Shown piece after piece: positions 1 to 10,100 of a stretch of 64,000 nucleotides of DNA. The notes beneath the pieces are model-generated. The model made no database searches. It was not told the origin of the DNA and saw nothing but the letters and a program-made list of their open reading frames with translations. Position 1 is the first letter of the stretch. Every line of letters starts with the position of its first letter. The DNA lies in NCBI GenBank assembly GCA_963966185.1, contig CAWZYM010000272.1, forward strand, positions 417,501-481,500. Reading direction: 5' to 3'. The translations under genes and the position numbers were made by a program. The stretch comes from Rhabditoides inermis. Taxonomy: Eukaryota > Nematoda > Chromadorea > Rhabditida > Rhabditidae.

Positions 1-66
1 AAATATGGTTCGAAGAATCAATAGGCACGAGTCGTGTGAAGCCAAAATCAATGTTTTCTCTCGCAG

Positions 67-210
67 GTACGTGGCGAACGAGTTGAAGAACGGGCGCGCG
101 GTGGCGCCAAAACTGTTCGCGTCGGCCACCGTGCTATTCTCGGACATTGTCGGATTCACTACCATCTGCTCCAGCAGCCTTCCCATCGAGGCGAGCTCTC
201 CCTCCCTCTC

Positions 211-268
<58 letters not shown>

Positions 269-1642
269 CCCACTGTAGGTGGTGACGATGCTGAACGGCC
301 TGTACACCGGCTTCGACGAGTGTATCACTCGCAACGACAGCTACAAGGTGGGTATCGATTGATTCGTCGACAAGGAAGATCAATCGCTGTCGATCAGGTG
401 GAGACGATCGGAGACGCGTACATGGTGGTGTCGGGGATTCCGGAGGAGAACGGCACCAATCACGTGCAGAGGATCGCTGACGTGGCGCTCGGGATGAGAA
501 AGGTGCGGCTGAGTGAATGTTCTTTCCGCCTAAATGTGCGGTCAGTCTCTTCGAAAGCTATTCGGGAGTGTTTCGAAGGCATAGCAAGGCATTCCGAAGT
601 GTTCGGGGGTACTCGGGAGTATTTTGAAGGCAATTCGGGAGTGTTCTGAGGACGATTCGAAAGGCAATCCCGAAGTGTTTCGGAGGCATTCGGGAGTGTT
701 TCGAAGAGACTGACCGCAACTTAAATCCGCAAGTAACCATCGGCAGCAGCCGTAGCAGCCGTGAAGGAAATGTGAACACCATCGAGTTGATGCCGTTTGA
801 CGTCGCACAGTTATCACCTGACTGTTTCAGTACCTGTCCGGCTACCAGATCCCGCACCGCCGCAGCACGCGTATCAAGTGCCGCTGGGGCTTCCACACGG
901 GGGCCGTGGCTGCCGGGGTGGTCGGACAGACCGCGCCCCGATACTGCTTGTTTGGAGACAATGTGGGTTGGGGAGAGATTGGGGTCAGAGAAACTGGGGC
1001 CGGTGTGGGAAGTGTCGAAAAGCTCATGTGACGGAAAAAAGTGCTTGCACACGCCTCACTCAGCGCCCGGTACTAGCCTGTTTTTAGAGTCACTAAAAGA
1101 AAAGAAAAAAGAGTCATGGAGGCATGAGTAGACAGCAGACGTGTACAGACGGATATAGTCAAAGAAGTTATCGAAAGTTTTGGTTTCGGTCCGTGATTAT
1201 GTCTGAAAACATCGATCGAGCCACAGCTCGCTTGCGAATCCCATGAACGGTTTCCGTTTCAGGTGAACATCGCGTCGAAGATGGAATCTTCTGGTATGCC
1301 TTCGATGATCCAGTGTTCTTCCGACTCCTACCAGCTCCTCTCCAACAACTACCCCTTCTTCCGCATCACACAGCGCGGCGAGATCGATGTGCCGGTGAGA
1401 GCAACAACACGCATTCTCATGCACCCATAGATCACGTTCCGGCAGAAATCGAGAGACGTTGTGTGGAAAGTTAGAGTATTTATTTTGAAAGTATCAGTTT
1501 CTGTCATAAGGTTATCTCCCAGGTATGAGGTATCAATTCAATACGAGCCTTGCAGGGCAAGGGCCCCGTGATGACGTACTGGTTGGAGGAGCGACTGAGC
1601 GACAACAACACCCAGAACCACACGCTCCTCACCGTCAACTGA
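67..1642 (+). CDS. Receptor-type guanylyl cyclase, C-terminal catalytic domain (5' partial)
   Basis: Six exons are visible: 67-190, 279-347, 398-502, 831-962, 1263-1394 and 1556-1642, in frame to a TGA. The protein is a class III nucleotide cyclase domain that makes cGMP from GTP. Seen: the metal-binding LFSDIVGFT motif, then [13 protein letters not shown], then a [13 protein letters not shown] segment, PRYCLFGDN and [11 protein letters not shown]. The Glu in VETIGD and the Cys in PRYCLFGD are the purine-selecting pair of guanylyl, not adenylyl, cyclases. The extracellular, membrane and kinase-homology parts must lie to the left of the window. The first intron has a GC donor (GAG|GCGAGC) and is filled with (CT)n. 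Receptor type is inferred from resemblance to nematode GCY proteins; many paralogues exist, so no symbol is given. Confidence 0.9.
200..264 (+). repeat. (CT)n microsatellite in guanylyl cyclase intron
   Basis: Almost pure CT dinucleotide tract filling most of the first visible intron, just before the acceptor. It yields spurious Ser-Leu and Arg-Glu reading frames. Confidence 0.95.
537..718. repeat. Foldback repeat family A, copy 1 (inside guanylyl cyclase intron)
   Basis: The two ends are inverted repeats containing GGTCAGTCTCTTCGAAA and its complement. The interior consists of repeated TTCGGGAGTGTT-like units. Other copies lie at about 40333-40467 (reverse orientation, near identical over 130 bases) and 18603-18722 (diverged). 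It looks like a non-autonomous MITE; no coding capacity. Confidence 0.75.
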
Positions 1643-1820
1643 CAACAGCCGCTCGCCACATTCTCCTTCCCTCGACCCTATGTTAGACCACCACGACCAG
1701 TGTCTAGTCATAGTGCGCCGTGAACCATACCACCCACCAAGCTCCTTTCCTACGCACCCTTCCCAAGCTTTGCATAACCAGTCTCATTGTGTTCCTGATA
1801 TGAGTGTTGTGACCCTTCTA

Positions 1821-1951
1821 GCATAGCGGCCAAGTGAGAGCGTCGGCAGCGCGAGCCCATTGCCAATTGCGCGGCTCCCTACACAGGCGCCCCGCGGCCA
1901 AATCTCACCACCGGCCCCCCGCGGTTCGCGCCGCCGACGCTCTCACTTGCC
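1821..1951. repeat. Hairpin-forming inverted repeat in 3' flank of guanylyl cyclase
   Basis: A 19-base arm near 1828-1847 (GCCAAGTGAGAGCGTCGGC, with one bulged base) is complementary to 1933-1951. The GC-rich loop is about 85 bases. It lies after the stop codon and before the AATAAA, so it may fold in the 3' UTR. Confidence 0.7.
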
Positions 1952-2008
1952 AACCAGCCCCACCCACATCGACTATAGTCTTCCTGACCTTACACCTATG
2001 GCTGTATA

Positions 2009-2014
2009 AATAAA
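2009..2014 (+). terminator. Polyadenylation signal of guanylyl cyclase
   Basis: AATAAA about 370 bases after the TGA stop and before the next gene. Confidence 0.6.
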
Positions 2015-2119
2015 TCGTGTCGTGCTGCTGCTTCCGCTGACCACGTTTATGTGTTTTTCATGCAATGTTTATGCTTTTTGCGGAGGCGCGGGGTCCAATC
2101 GGGACAGAGTGTCCTCTCT

Positions 2120-2123
2120 CTTT

Positions 2124-2170
<47 letters not shown>
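2120..2170 (+). repeat. (CT)n microsatellite, intergenic
   Basis: Pyrimidine dinucleotide tract between the guanylyl cyclase and the GILT-like gene. The rest of this gap (1643-2376) shows only the hairpin and polyadenylation signal noted separately. Confidence 0.9.
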
Positions 2171-2172
<2 letters not shown>

Positions 2173-2376
2173 ACGTAAAGTAACCGCTGGTATCGCCGGC
2201 GCGCCGCGTTTTTGCTATTCTATCGCTGGCTTAGTGTATATACAATGGGTATGTGGGAGGGGGCAGCGGAATGGGGCGATAAGACCATTGTCGCGCTTCT
2301 CACTCGCCTCGCACCACACTTTTTTTTGGCACTCTGACATAGGTCAGATAACGGGGCTCTCCGTTTCTTGCCAGCT

Positions 2377-5273
2377 ATGCGGATAGCAGCCGCCATCTTC
2401 GCTGCACTTTTTGCAGTCGCAGTCGCAGCCGCCAAGGTATTGTATCTACTCTACTACTGTGGTTTAGTGTTGTACTCGTACATTGTTTTGCTGTGAGTTT
2501 ACAACCGAGCTGCTATCACTGACCCCGGCGCGTATCAGACCACCTTTTAGTCCACAATGAATAATCCGGGTGTTTCGTTGGAGATTACTGCAACACATCC
2601 GAGCATTAGTATTTCCTTTCGCTAGAACTGGTAATATAAGCTGACAAAGTAAGAAACTTATGTTCCAGAAAAAGGAAGTGGACGTAGACGTGTACATCTG
2701 GTCGCAGTGCCACTACAGCAAACACTTTGTCCAGAGCCAACTCTACCCCAGCCACTCGCGACTACATGACAGGTCAGAAAATACTCCGATTCATTTTCTG
2801 ACTTCGCCTCCTTTCACATTAAAGCGTTTCAGAGTGAACCTGCGCTTCAACGCGGTGGGCCCGTCGCAGACGGACCAGCTGCTGAACTGTGTCGTGCGAC
2901 ACACCCCCTCCTATGATGGCCGGCCACATGAGCCGGAAGAAGAGATGCTCTACCAGAGGAGGTACGCCTAGTTACGAGATTCTTGTTCGTTTCACGAAAG
3001 TGCTTTACATAGATTTGACTAATAGGCACCGTCAATGTTGACTATTTCTCTCAAAACATTATAATCAGAAAAGTTACGTGTTGGTTTTATTCTGCTCGCT
3101 CGCTCTTTGGGTGGCCGCATGTTTTGGGTCAGCTAGTACGGAAGATTGTTTAAAGGAAGGTACCACTCTAAATTTCGTGTGTAAACTACGACTACCACGT
3201 GAAAGAACGTGAAAATACAATCACGTTTCATCAATAAACTATATGCTAAAAATGAAGATAAGGTGTAGAAAACGCCTCGCGAAGTTGTGTATTTCGTTGT
3301 GAGAAATACCGAAATATGCCGTAGATGCACAACGCACACTTCTAAAACCAAAAAGTTGTATGTTCATATGACTATCAATGATAATCATATGTGCATATAC
3401 TCACAATGACATATGTAACAATCCTTTAAATAGTGTGCGTTGTGCATACGGAATGTTCTACGGCACATTTCGGTATTTCTCACTACGAAGTACACAACTT
3501 CGCGAGGCGTTTTCTACAACTTATCTTCATTTTTAGCATATAGTTTAATTATAAAAAGTGATTGTATTTTCACGTATTTTCACGTAGCAGTCGTAGTTTA
3601 CACACGAAATTTAGAGTGGTACGTTCCTTTAATGACTCGCGAGTAATGCAGGATCGTGCTATCAGTACAGCGTTATCCAGTCTGAAAAGGCTCATTTTTT
3701 AAAGCGCACAAAACATGGCTATCAGAAAGGGGACTGACGTGAATCGCATTGCACTCATTGCAGGTTGGAGCACGAGCACTCGCACGACAACCGCATTCAT
3801 CGCGCGCGGGCCAGGGGACAAGTGATTCACCATCCACAGGAGGACCGCGTTAGACAAGAACAACAGAGGAGGGAGCAGGAGCAGCGTGAGCAGCAGAGGA
3901 GGGAGCACGAGATTGAGCAGACCAGGAGGGAGCAGGAGAAACAGCGACAGGAGGGACAGAGACAGAAGGAGCTGGCTCAACTCAAGCAGCACAAGCAGAG
4001 GGAGCAGAGGGAGAAGGAGCAGCGAGAGCAGAGGGAGACGGAGCAGCGGGAGCAACATCAACGAGAGCAAGCAGCGGCGCGGCGCCACCACCACACCAGT
4101 CAGCAGAGGAACCACCCGCACCACGCGCCGTCCACCCGGGCACCAGCGACGACTAGACAGAGGGCGCGCTACACGTACCCCACACACAAGCCGCACAAGT
4201 ACAAGATTGAATGCATAGATTTCGTGAATCAGCGATGCTTGCAGACTCACTCCGATCCCGACCGCTGCTGCGGCAGATGTCAGAGAGCTCGAGACGACAC
4301 TTCAAGCAAGTGTTTCACAACTATAGTCGCATTGGATCCTATATGCGCATCCGTGACATTTCACATGTTGTGCAGTTTTGTGCAACACAACATGTATGTC
4401 ATCAAATATCCAAAACGCTTCCATGAGTAGGAATCGAACCCGTGGACAGGTCGCGGCGATTGTGCGCCGGTGGCGCACACTACCATTGCGCCATAGAGGC
4501 AGTGGTTAAGAGATCGAAGAGAGAGCCCATCTAGCTCCATTGGCCTCTTCAGTGTACAATGATGAGAGATAACGAGCAAACATATCTGCGAAATTCAATG
4601 TCCTCTTATTAGTATGAGCCTCAATGACAGAGCGCGCCGCCAGCGCGCGATCGTTGCGTGCTGCCCAAGGGTTCGATTCCCTTTCTCAAAGCGTTTTGGA
4701 TATTTGAAGACATACACGTTGTGTTGCACGAAACTGCACAACATGTGAAATGTCACGGATGGCATAAAGGATCCAATCCCACTATAGATGCGCATGATAC
4801 CAACTCGTTTTATGACAGAGATTGTAATGTAGTTTTTTCAATGAAAAGTATCTTGAATAACTGTAATGTTGTGTGTTGTAGGAGCAGAATCGTCGTCGCG
4901 AGGCAGCGAAGAGGAGATACGAAGAGCTGCTGGCCGCTCGAAAGGAGGAGGTGAGACCGAACTGAAAACTTCTTTTTTTTATTTAAATTTTCAGTTGCTA
5001 AGATGTTGCTATGACTTCATCAAAAAGCAGAGTACTTTTACAATACGAAGTTCAAAATGTTTCATAGGCACGCCTGCTGGAGCAGCAACAGGAGCTGCAG
5101 CGTCGGCTGGAGGCGGAGAGGAGACGGCAGAAACAGATAGCAGACGAGCTGAAGAAGATGGAGACGGTGGAGGAGAAGAAGACAGAGGTGGCCGTCAAGG
5201 CTAGCATACAGAACAATCCCGGAGTCAAGGTGAGAGAGAGAGAGAGAGAGGGGGAGAGGGAGAGGGAGAGAGA

Positions 5274-5319
<46 letters not shown>

Positions 5320-5457
5320 ACCTTGAATTTTCAGGAAGCAGTGCTGGAGACGCGTCTTCTGGACGAAGAACTGATGCGGCGGAGGCTGGAAGCAGCCAGG
5401 GAGGACGAGGCATGGAAAAGAACGCAGCTCGAGATCAACCGGAAGAAGGAGAGGTGC

Positions 5458-5492
<35 letters not shown>

Positions 5493-6264
5493 TCTCTCTC
5501 TCTCTACCAAATCCTTGCAGGCTGAAGGCAGCCCAAGTGGCTCAAGTGAACGAGCGCGCCTACCGTAATACACGATCGAAGAGAAGCGGAGAAGAAGAAG
5601 AGGAAGAGGAGAAGGAGGAGGAGGCCGTCTACTCCACTCCCATCGTCGAGGACGCCTATGTTCCCGCCAATGAGACCGAGCCTATTCGGCACCGCAGACA
5701 CAACGGTGAGTGGCTGAATCCTCAATAAAGTTACAAACTAGAAAACATACTGTGCCGGTTGGTATGTAGCAGACATTTGTCCTTGTTCACTTGTCGTTTA
5801 TTACGTATAGGAGAGTCCGTTCTGTTTTTCCGTTCTGTTTTTTAGTGTGAACAAGCACTAGTGAAGGACGAGAAACAGTAAAGTAAACATATAGTAACAT
5901 CAACAAACATGAAAGGGTTGTTAGGTAGTTAGGTTCACTATTCCGAATAACAAATTATGTGCATCGTTAAATAGGTCTTATAAGTACACCTACTGAAGAA
6001 AACAAAAGTTGTGTTCAGAAGTTCGATACACAATTCAATGGTTTGGTTTGCAGTGGAGCCTACTGAAAAATTTTCAGTGTCATAACTGTTCGCGAGCTGT
6101 GAAAATGACTAGGAAAAGTCCACAAATTGGCATGTGGCGTGTTGTTCAGTGGCGTTTGCGACGGATTACCTGCCGATCGTGTCGTGTATGATGGGAGTCG
6201 GGTCAATCGAGGGAGCACTCCGCAAGTGCATCGCCGATCAACATCAACAGGAGAGGTGAGCAGC

Positions 6265-6309
<45 letters not shown>

Positions 6310-6553
6310 CATCTCGCTATCTACTGTTACTTACTTCTGTCAAGTATAGCACCTATATTCATTGTTGAATGTTTCAAAAGTAAATGCACTTTTAGTTTTG
6401 AAAAAAAGTTATTGAATATGATTTTAGGGAATACAATTACTCATCAGCACCAGTGAATGGACTTTCAGGTTACGAAAGTGCGCTTACACGCAGGAGGGAC
6501 GGGATCTCTGGAAGCAGGCGGAGCGAAGAATGAACCAGGTGTCTCTCTCTCTG

Positions 6554-6595
<42 letters not shown>

Positions 6596-6932
6596 ACCCT
6601 CCTTCTCTCTCCAGCTCTACCCGCCTCTCACCGGCTACCCCCATGTGGTGCTGCAGGGAAGAAAGATGAACGAAGCGGACGCATACCTACACTTCCACCA
6701 AGAGGTACGGTACTCTGAATCTTGATTACGGTACTCTCGATCTCACTCGATGACAGTTTGGTGGACGTGCGAGAGGAAGGTCCGAGGTGATGAAAAGCTC
6801 AAAATGCTATTGTGCTTCTCGATCTCAATGTGTGTTCTTTGTGGTATCTCACATTCAATGAGGTTTCAATGATACGTTTTTTTTCAGGTCTGTCAGCACA
6901 TCAATCCCGTCACTTTCCAGTGCATTTACTGA
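2377..6932 (+). CDS. GILT-like (gamma-interferon-inducible lysosomal thiol reductase family) protein with a long coiled-coil insert
   Basis: Twelve exons fit: 2377-2436, 2669-2772, 2833-2961, 3764-about 4223, 4882-4950, 5068-5229, 5335-5453, 5521-5705, 6150-6255, 6469-6538, 6615-6704, 6888-6932; about 532 residues. The start follows a TTGCCAG acceptor and gives a signal peptide (MRIAAAIFAALFAVAVAAA). The N-terminal part has the GILT beta strand and active-site region (VDVDVYIWSQCHYSKHF), but as CxxS rather than CxxC. The C-terminal part matches the GILT end: KCAYTQEGRDLWKQAERR, YPPLTGYPHVVLQGR and a final VCQH...C. Between them lie roughly 300 residues rich in Arg, Gln and Glu, encoded mainly by the exons from 3764 to 5705, that ordinary GILT proteins lack. 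The family normally reduces disulfides in lysosomes or outside the cell; the CxxS site makes normal reductase activity doubtful. The 3' end of the fourth exon is uncertain because a foldback element lies in the following intron. Confidence 0.75.
3149..3632. mobile_element. TTAA-flanked foldback MITE (in GILT-like intron)
   Basis: Arms of about 200 bases are inverted copies of each other (for example GAAGTTGTGTATTTCG against its complement), separated by a short AT-rich centre. The ends read TTTAAAGGAAGGTACC and GGTACGTTCCTTTAA, consistent with a TTAA target. No transposase is present. Confidence 0.85.
4321..4800. mobile_element. Foldback element with two opposed tRNA-like segments
   Basis: Outer arms (4325-4425 and 4682-4790) are inverted copies. 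Inside the left arm a tRNA-like stretch reads on the minus strand, with A box TGGCGCAATGGT (4482-4493) and B box GGTTCGATTCC (4430-4440). Inside the right arm another reads on the plus strand, B box at 4670-4680. Neither forms a full acceptor stem, so these are tRNA-derived, SINE-like segments rather than tRNA genes. The element lies in an intron of the GILT-like gene. Confidence 0.7.
5228..5317 (+). repeat. (GA)n microsatellite in GILT-like intron
   Basis: Purine dinucleotide tract immediately after a GTGAG donor. The next intron of the same gene carries the opposite (CT)n tract at 5459-5506. Confidence 0.95.
6266..6308 (+). repeat. (CT)n microsatellite in GILT-like intron
   Basis: CT tract just after the donor at 6256; a second tract fills the intron at 6540-6595. 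Confidence 0.95.
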
Positions 6933-7109
6933 TAACTCTGTTTCGTTTCGTTCGATGTCTCGTATCACTGCCCGATGACACACGTGTATATAGCATATGA
7001 TGATTCTGCCGCCCGATGATTGTACTAGTAATGAACAAGTAACAAACTGACCCATTCATTTCATAAATCTTTATGTTCACGGGGCATAGTCTACTTGCGT
7101 TGTGCGTTG

Positions 7110-10100
7110 TCAGATGAGCTTTTCCGGGAACTCGTCGTCGGTGACTGCGTCCTTCTCCTTCTCCTTTTCCCTTTCCTCCTTCATCTCCACTGCCTTCAGA
7201 AGCAGGTCGCCGTTGCTACGCACGCTCAGCCGCGTCACATTCGAGGCGTCGTGCGAATGGCTGAAAGACATATAAGACCGATACAGTAATTTTTAGACAA
7301 ACAGTGTAGAAATCTTTCATCTTTCATGTTTTCGCTTTGTTGACGTAAAATGTGGCATGTTCCATTTTTTTTCTATTCCCTAGTCATTCGCTGGCTAGAA
7401 TGTAGAATTTTTGGACTCATTCAGGATTTGGAAGATAATTTATGCAAAATTCTAGTTGATGAGGCATCATTGCCTCATCACCGCCTGCTGGCCTGGCTAG
7501 GAAACCGTGCACGGTTTTCTAGTCAGGACTTGAGAGACGACTTTACGATCAAAACTTTTGCCGGGAATCGAACCACGGTTGCTGGAATGGTAGAACACCA
7601 TTCGGCCATGCGGCTACTTGGTGAGCGGTGTTTTTTTTTCGAGTGGTGAATGACGATCACGATAAATAATACGATCCATTACTCATTTCTGATCCTGATG
7701 CGAATGGATGATGAGGCAATGATGTCAACTTTGAGGTCTCATCAATTCAACCGTGGGGGCCAGCAGGCGGTGATGAGGCAATGATGCCTCATCAACTATA
7801 ACTTTGCATAAACTATCTTCCAAATCCTGAATGAGTCCAAAAGTTCTTAGCCAGCGAGTGACTAGGGAACAGAAAATTCATGATTCATCTTCGTTTTCAC
7901 CAAATTCTACTATACGAAGAAAACATTGAGGTTTTCTACATTGTTTGTCGAAAAATTACTGTCTCTGTCTTATAAGTATCTCTCATCTCTCTCTCTCTCT
8001 CACACACACTGAGTAGCCTACCTCTTAGTGCCCTTCTCCTCCTCCTTCTCCTCCTCCTCCTTCTCCTCCTCCTCACTCGTGCTCTCCTCTTCTCTATGCC
8101 TGGCCGGAGACCGGGGCGGTTTCGCAGGGGCGGCTAGGATGACGGGGTAGTCTTCCTCTGCCCCCTCCTCCTCATCGTCCGAATCACTGTCCGAGAGAGC
8201 CGCGTACATCGATGGAACGGCCCTAGAGTTTCACTAGAGCAACTCCACGGAAACACACTGTTCGGTCGACAGCTGCGATCCCTTGGTACAACAGGTGTGG
8301 CACTCTCTCACCTGGGCGATAGCGGTGGCGGTTGGGTGGCGGGAAGGGGAGGGGGCGTGCGGGTGGAGAGAGTCGAGGAGAGGGACGACTGACGCCGGGC
8401 GGCGGCGGGGGCGGCAGCATCCACCATCACCTCATCCTCCTCCTCGCTGTCCTGTGAGGCCATCCGCATCATCTGCTCCTTCAACATGTCGTAGCTGCGT
8501 GTTGACATGCGCTGCGTCTCCTTCTGAAAATGATACATTTTAGATCTCTCCACTGTCGTATCTGCCAATTTTTGTTCCTATTTTTCTATCCTTTCCTTTG
8601 TGTCTTTCGAATAATTTTCTCTTCTATCCTTCTCTCCTCCTCTCTCGACCCTCTCTCCACTCTCTCCTCTCTCTCTCCCCCCCCCCCTCCCCCCTCTCTC
8701 TCCCCCTCACCTCCGTCTCCTGACTCTCCATATCCAGTTCGTCCTCGCTGTCCGTCTTGTTCACCACCACAGAGTGCACGTCTTTCGAAGGCAGGGAGGA
8801 AAGGGTGGATAGGTCGACGGGCGGAACAGCGGGCACGGCAGAGGGTGCGGACACCGAGTCCTCGCGCTCCTCCTCCTCCTCCTCCTCCTCCTCCTCCTCC
8901 TCCTCCTCCTCCTCCTCCTCCTCCTCCTCCTCCTCCTCCTCCTCCTCCTCCTCCTCCTCCTCATTTTCATCGTCTGTGTCGGCCATCTAGAATTTCATTT
9001 GTCCATATATAAAGCTGACATGAATCGAAACGCAATGAAAAAAGCGAACCTGTTGATCATTGCCGCACTCGCTGATTTCGAGGCGCGGGACCTCGCGGAA
9101 CTCTGGTTGCTCCTGCTCCTTCTTGTCTCCCTTCTCCTTCTCCTTTTCCTTCTCCTGTTTCTTTTCTTCCAGCAGACTCTTGCTTATCTGCTTGGTGTGC
9201 TTCTTGTGCTTGGCAATGTTATCCTGTGCGATCAGCTGCTCAAAAGTGACCATCTGAAAGAAACTCTCCGTGTTTCCTTCACTAGCAGCAAGAAAACACG
9301 ATGTGATTAAACTTTTTTGACTGAAAAAAAACAGTTTGTGTATTGATATTTAATTTTTCAAATGTTTTCAGCGTCTCACGGGACTCTGCATATCAACCAG
9401 GAAGTCTTACGCTCCGTTAGCTCGAAAAGCAATGATGCAGTGGATATGTGACGTTCCAGCGACACCCAATTCAATTATCAATACATACATATGCAATGTA
9501 CATAATTCGCACAAATTCATTATACGATTCTTTCTCTTCCGTGTCTTCCGTGAAGCCAAATTATAAACACATGAATCATCGAGGCTACCCATGCTCACCT
9601 CGGTGCTCCGTCCAGTGATACCCTCGGGCTCAGAATAGATCTCCTCCTCTTCTACCAGCACATCCAATCGCTCCTCCAGCGCGTTCGGCGGATCGATCTG
9701 CAACTCTTTTGGTTTTTTTTTTACAATAGATGAAGTAGACACATATAACTCGCACAAACTATTGTAGAGTTGTTTCAAGTTCAAAAATATGTTTATGAAC
9801 GTACCCTGCTCCCGGCCCGCCGAACTTCACTTGGATCCGCCGCTTCGACCACGTTCGAATCAATCTCCACGTTTTCCTCCAAACAAGCACGTATGTTTGT
9901 TCGTGGCATCACACACACACGAACGCAAGCTGTTCAACTATGTTCTATGTAAGTAGTTCAAGTATTTAGCCCACAGTAACACAGATTATTGATGATGATT
10001 CTTCTACGGTAAACAGTAATCAGTAATTTCCACTTTTCAAGTTACACAAATAAATAAAAAAAATACCTCAATTGTTTCATCGTCCTCGCATAGTTCGGAC

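Noticed and set aside
8530..9012. Poly-Pro, poly-Ser and poly-Arg frames
   Set aside because: Alternative frames of the coding CCT/GAG repeat; only the poly-Glu frame joins the neighbouring exons in phase.
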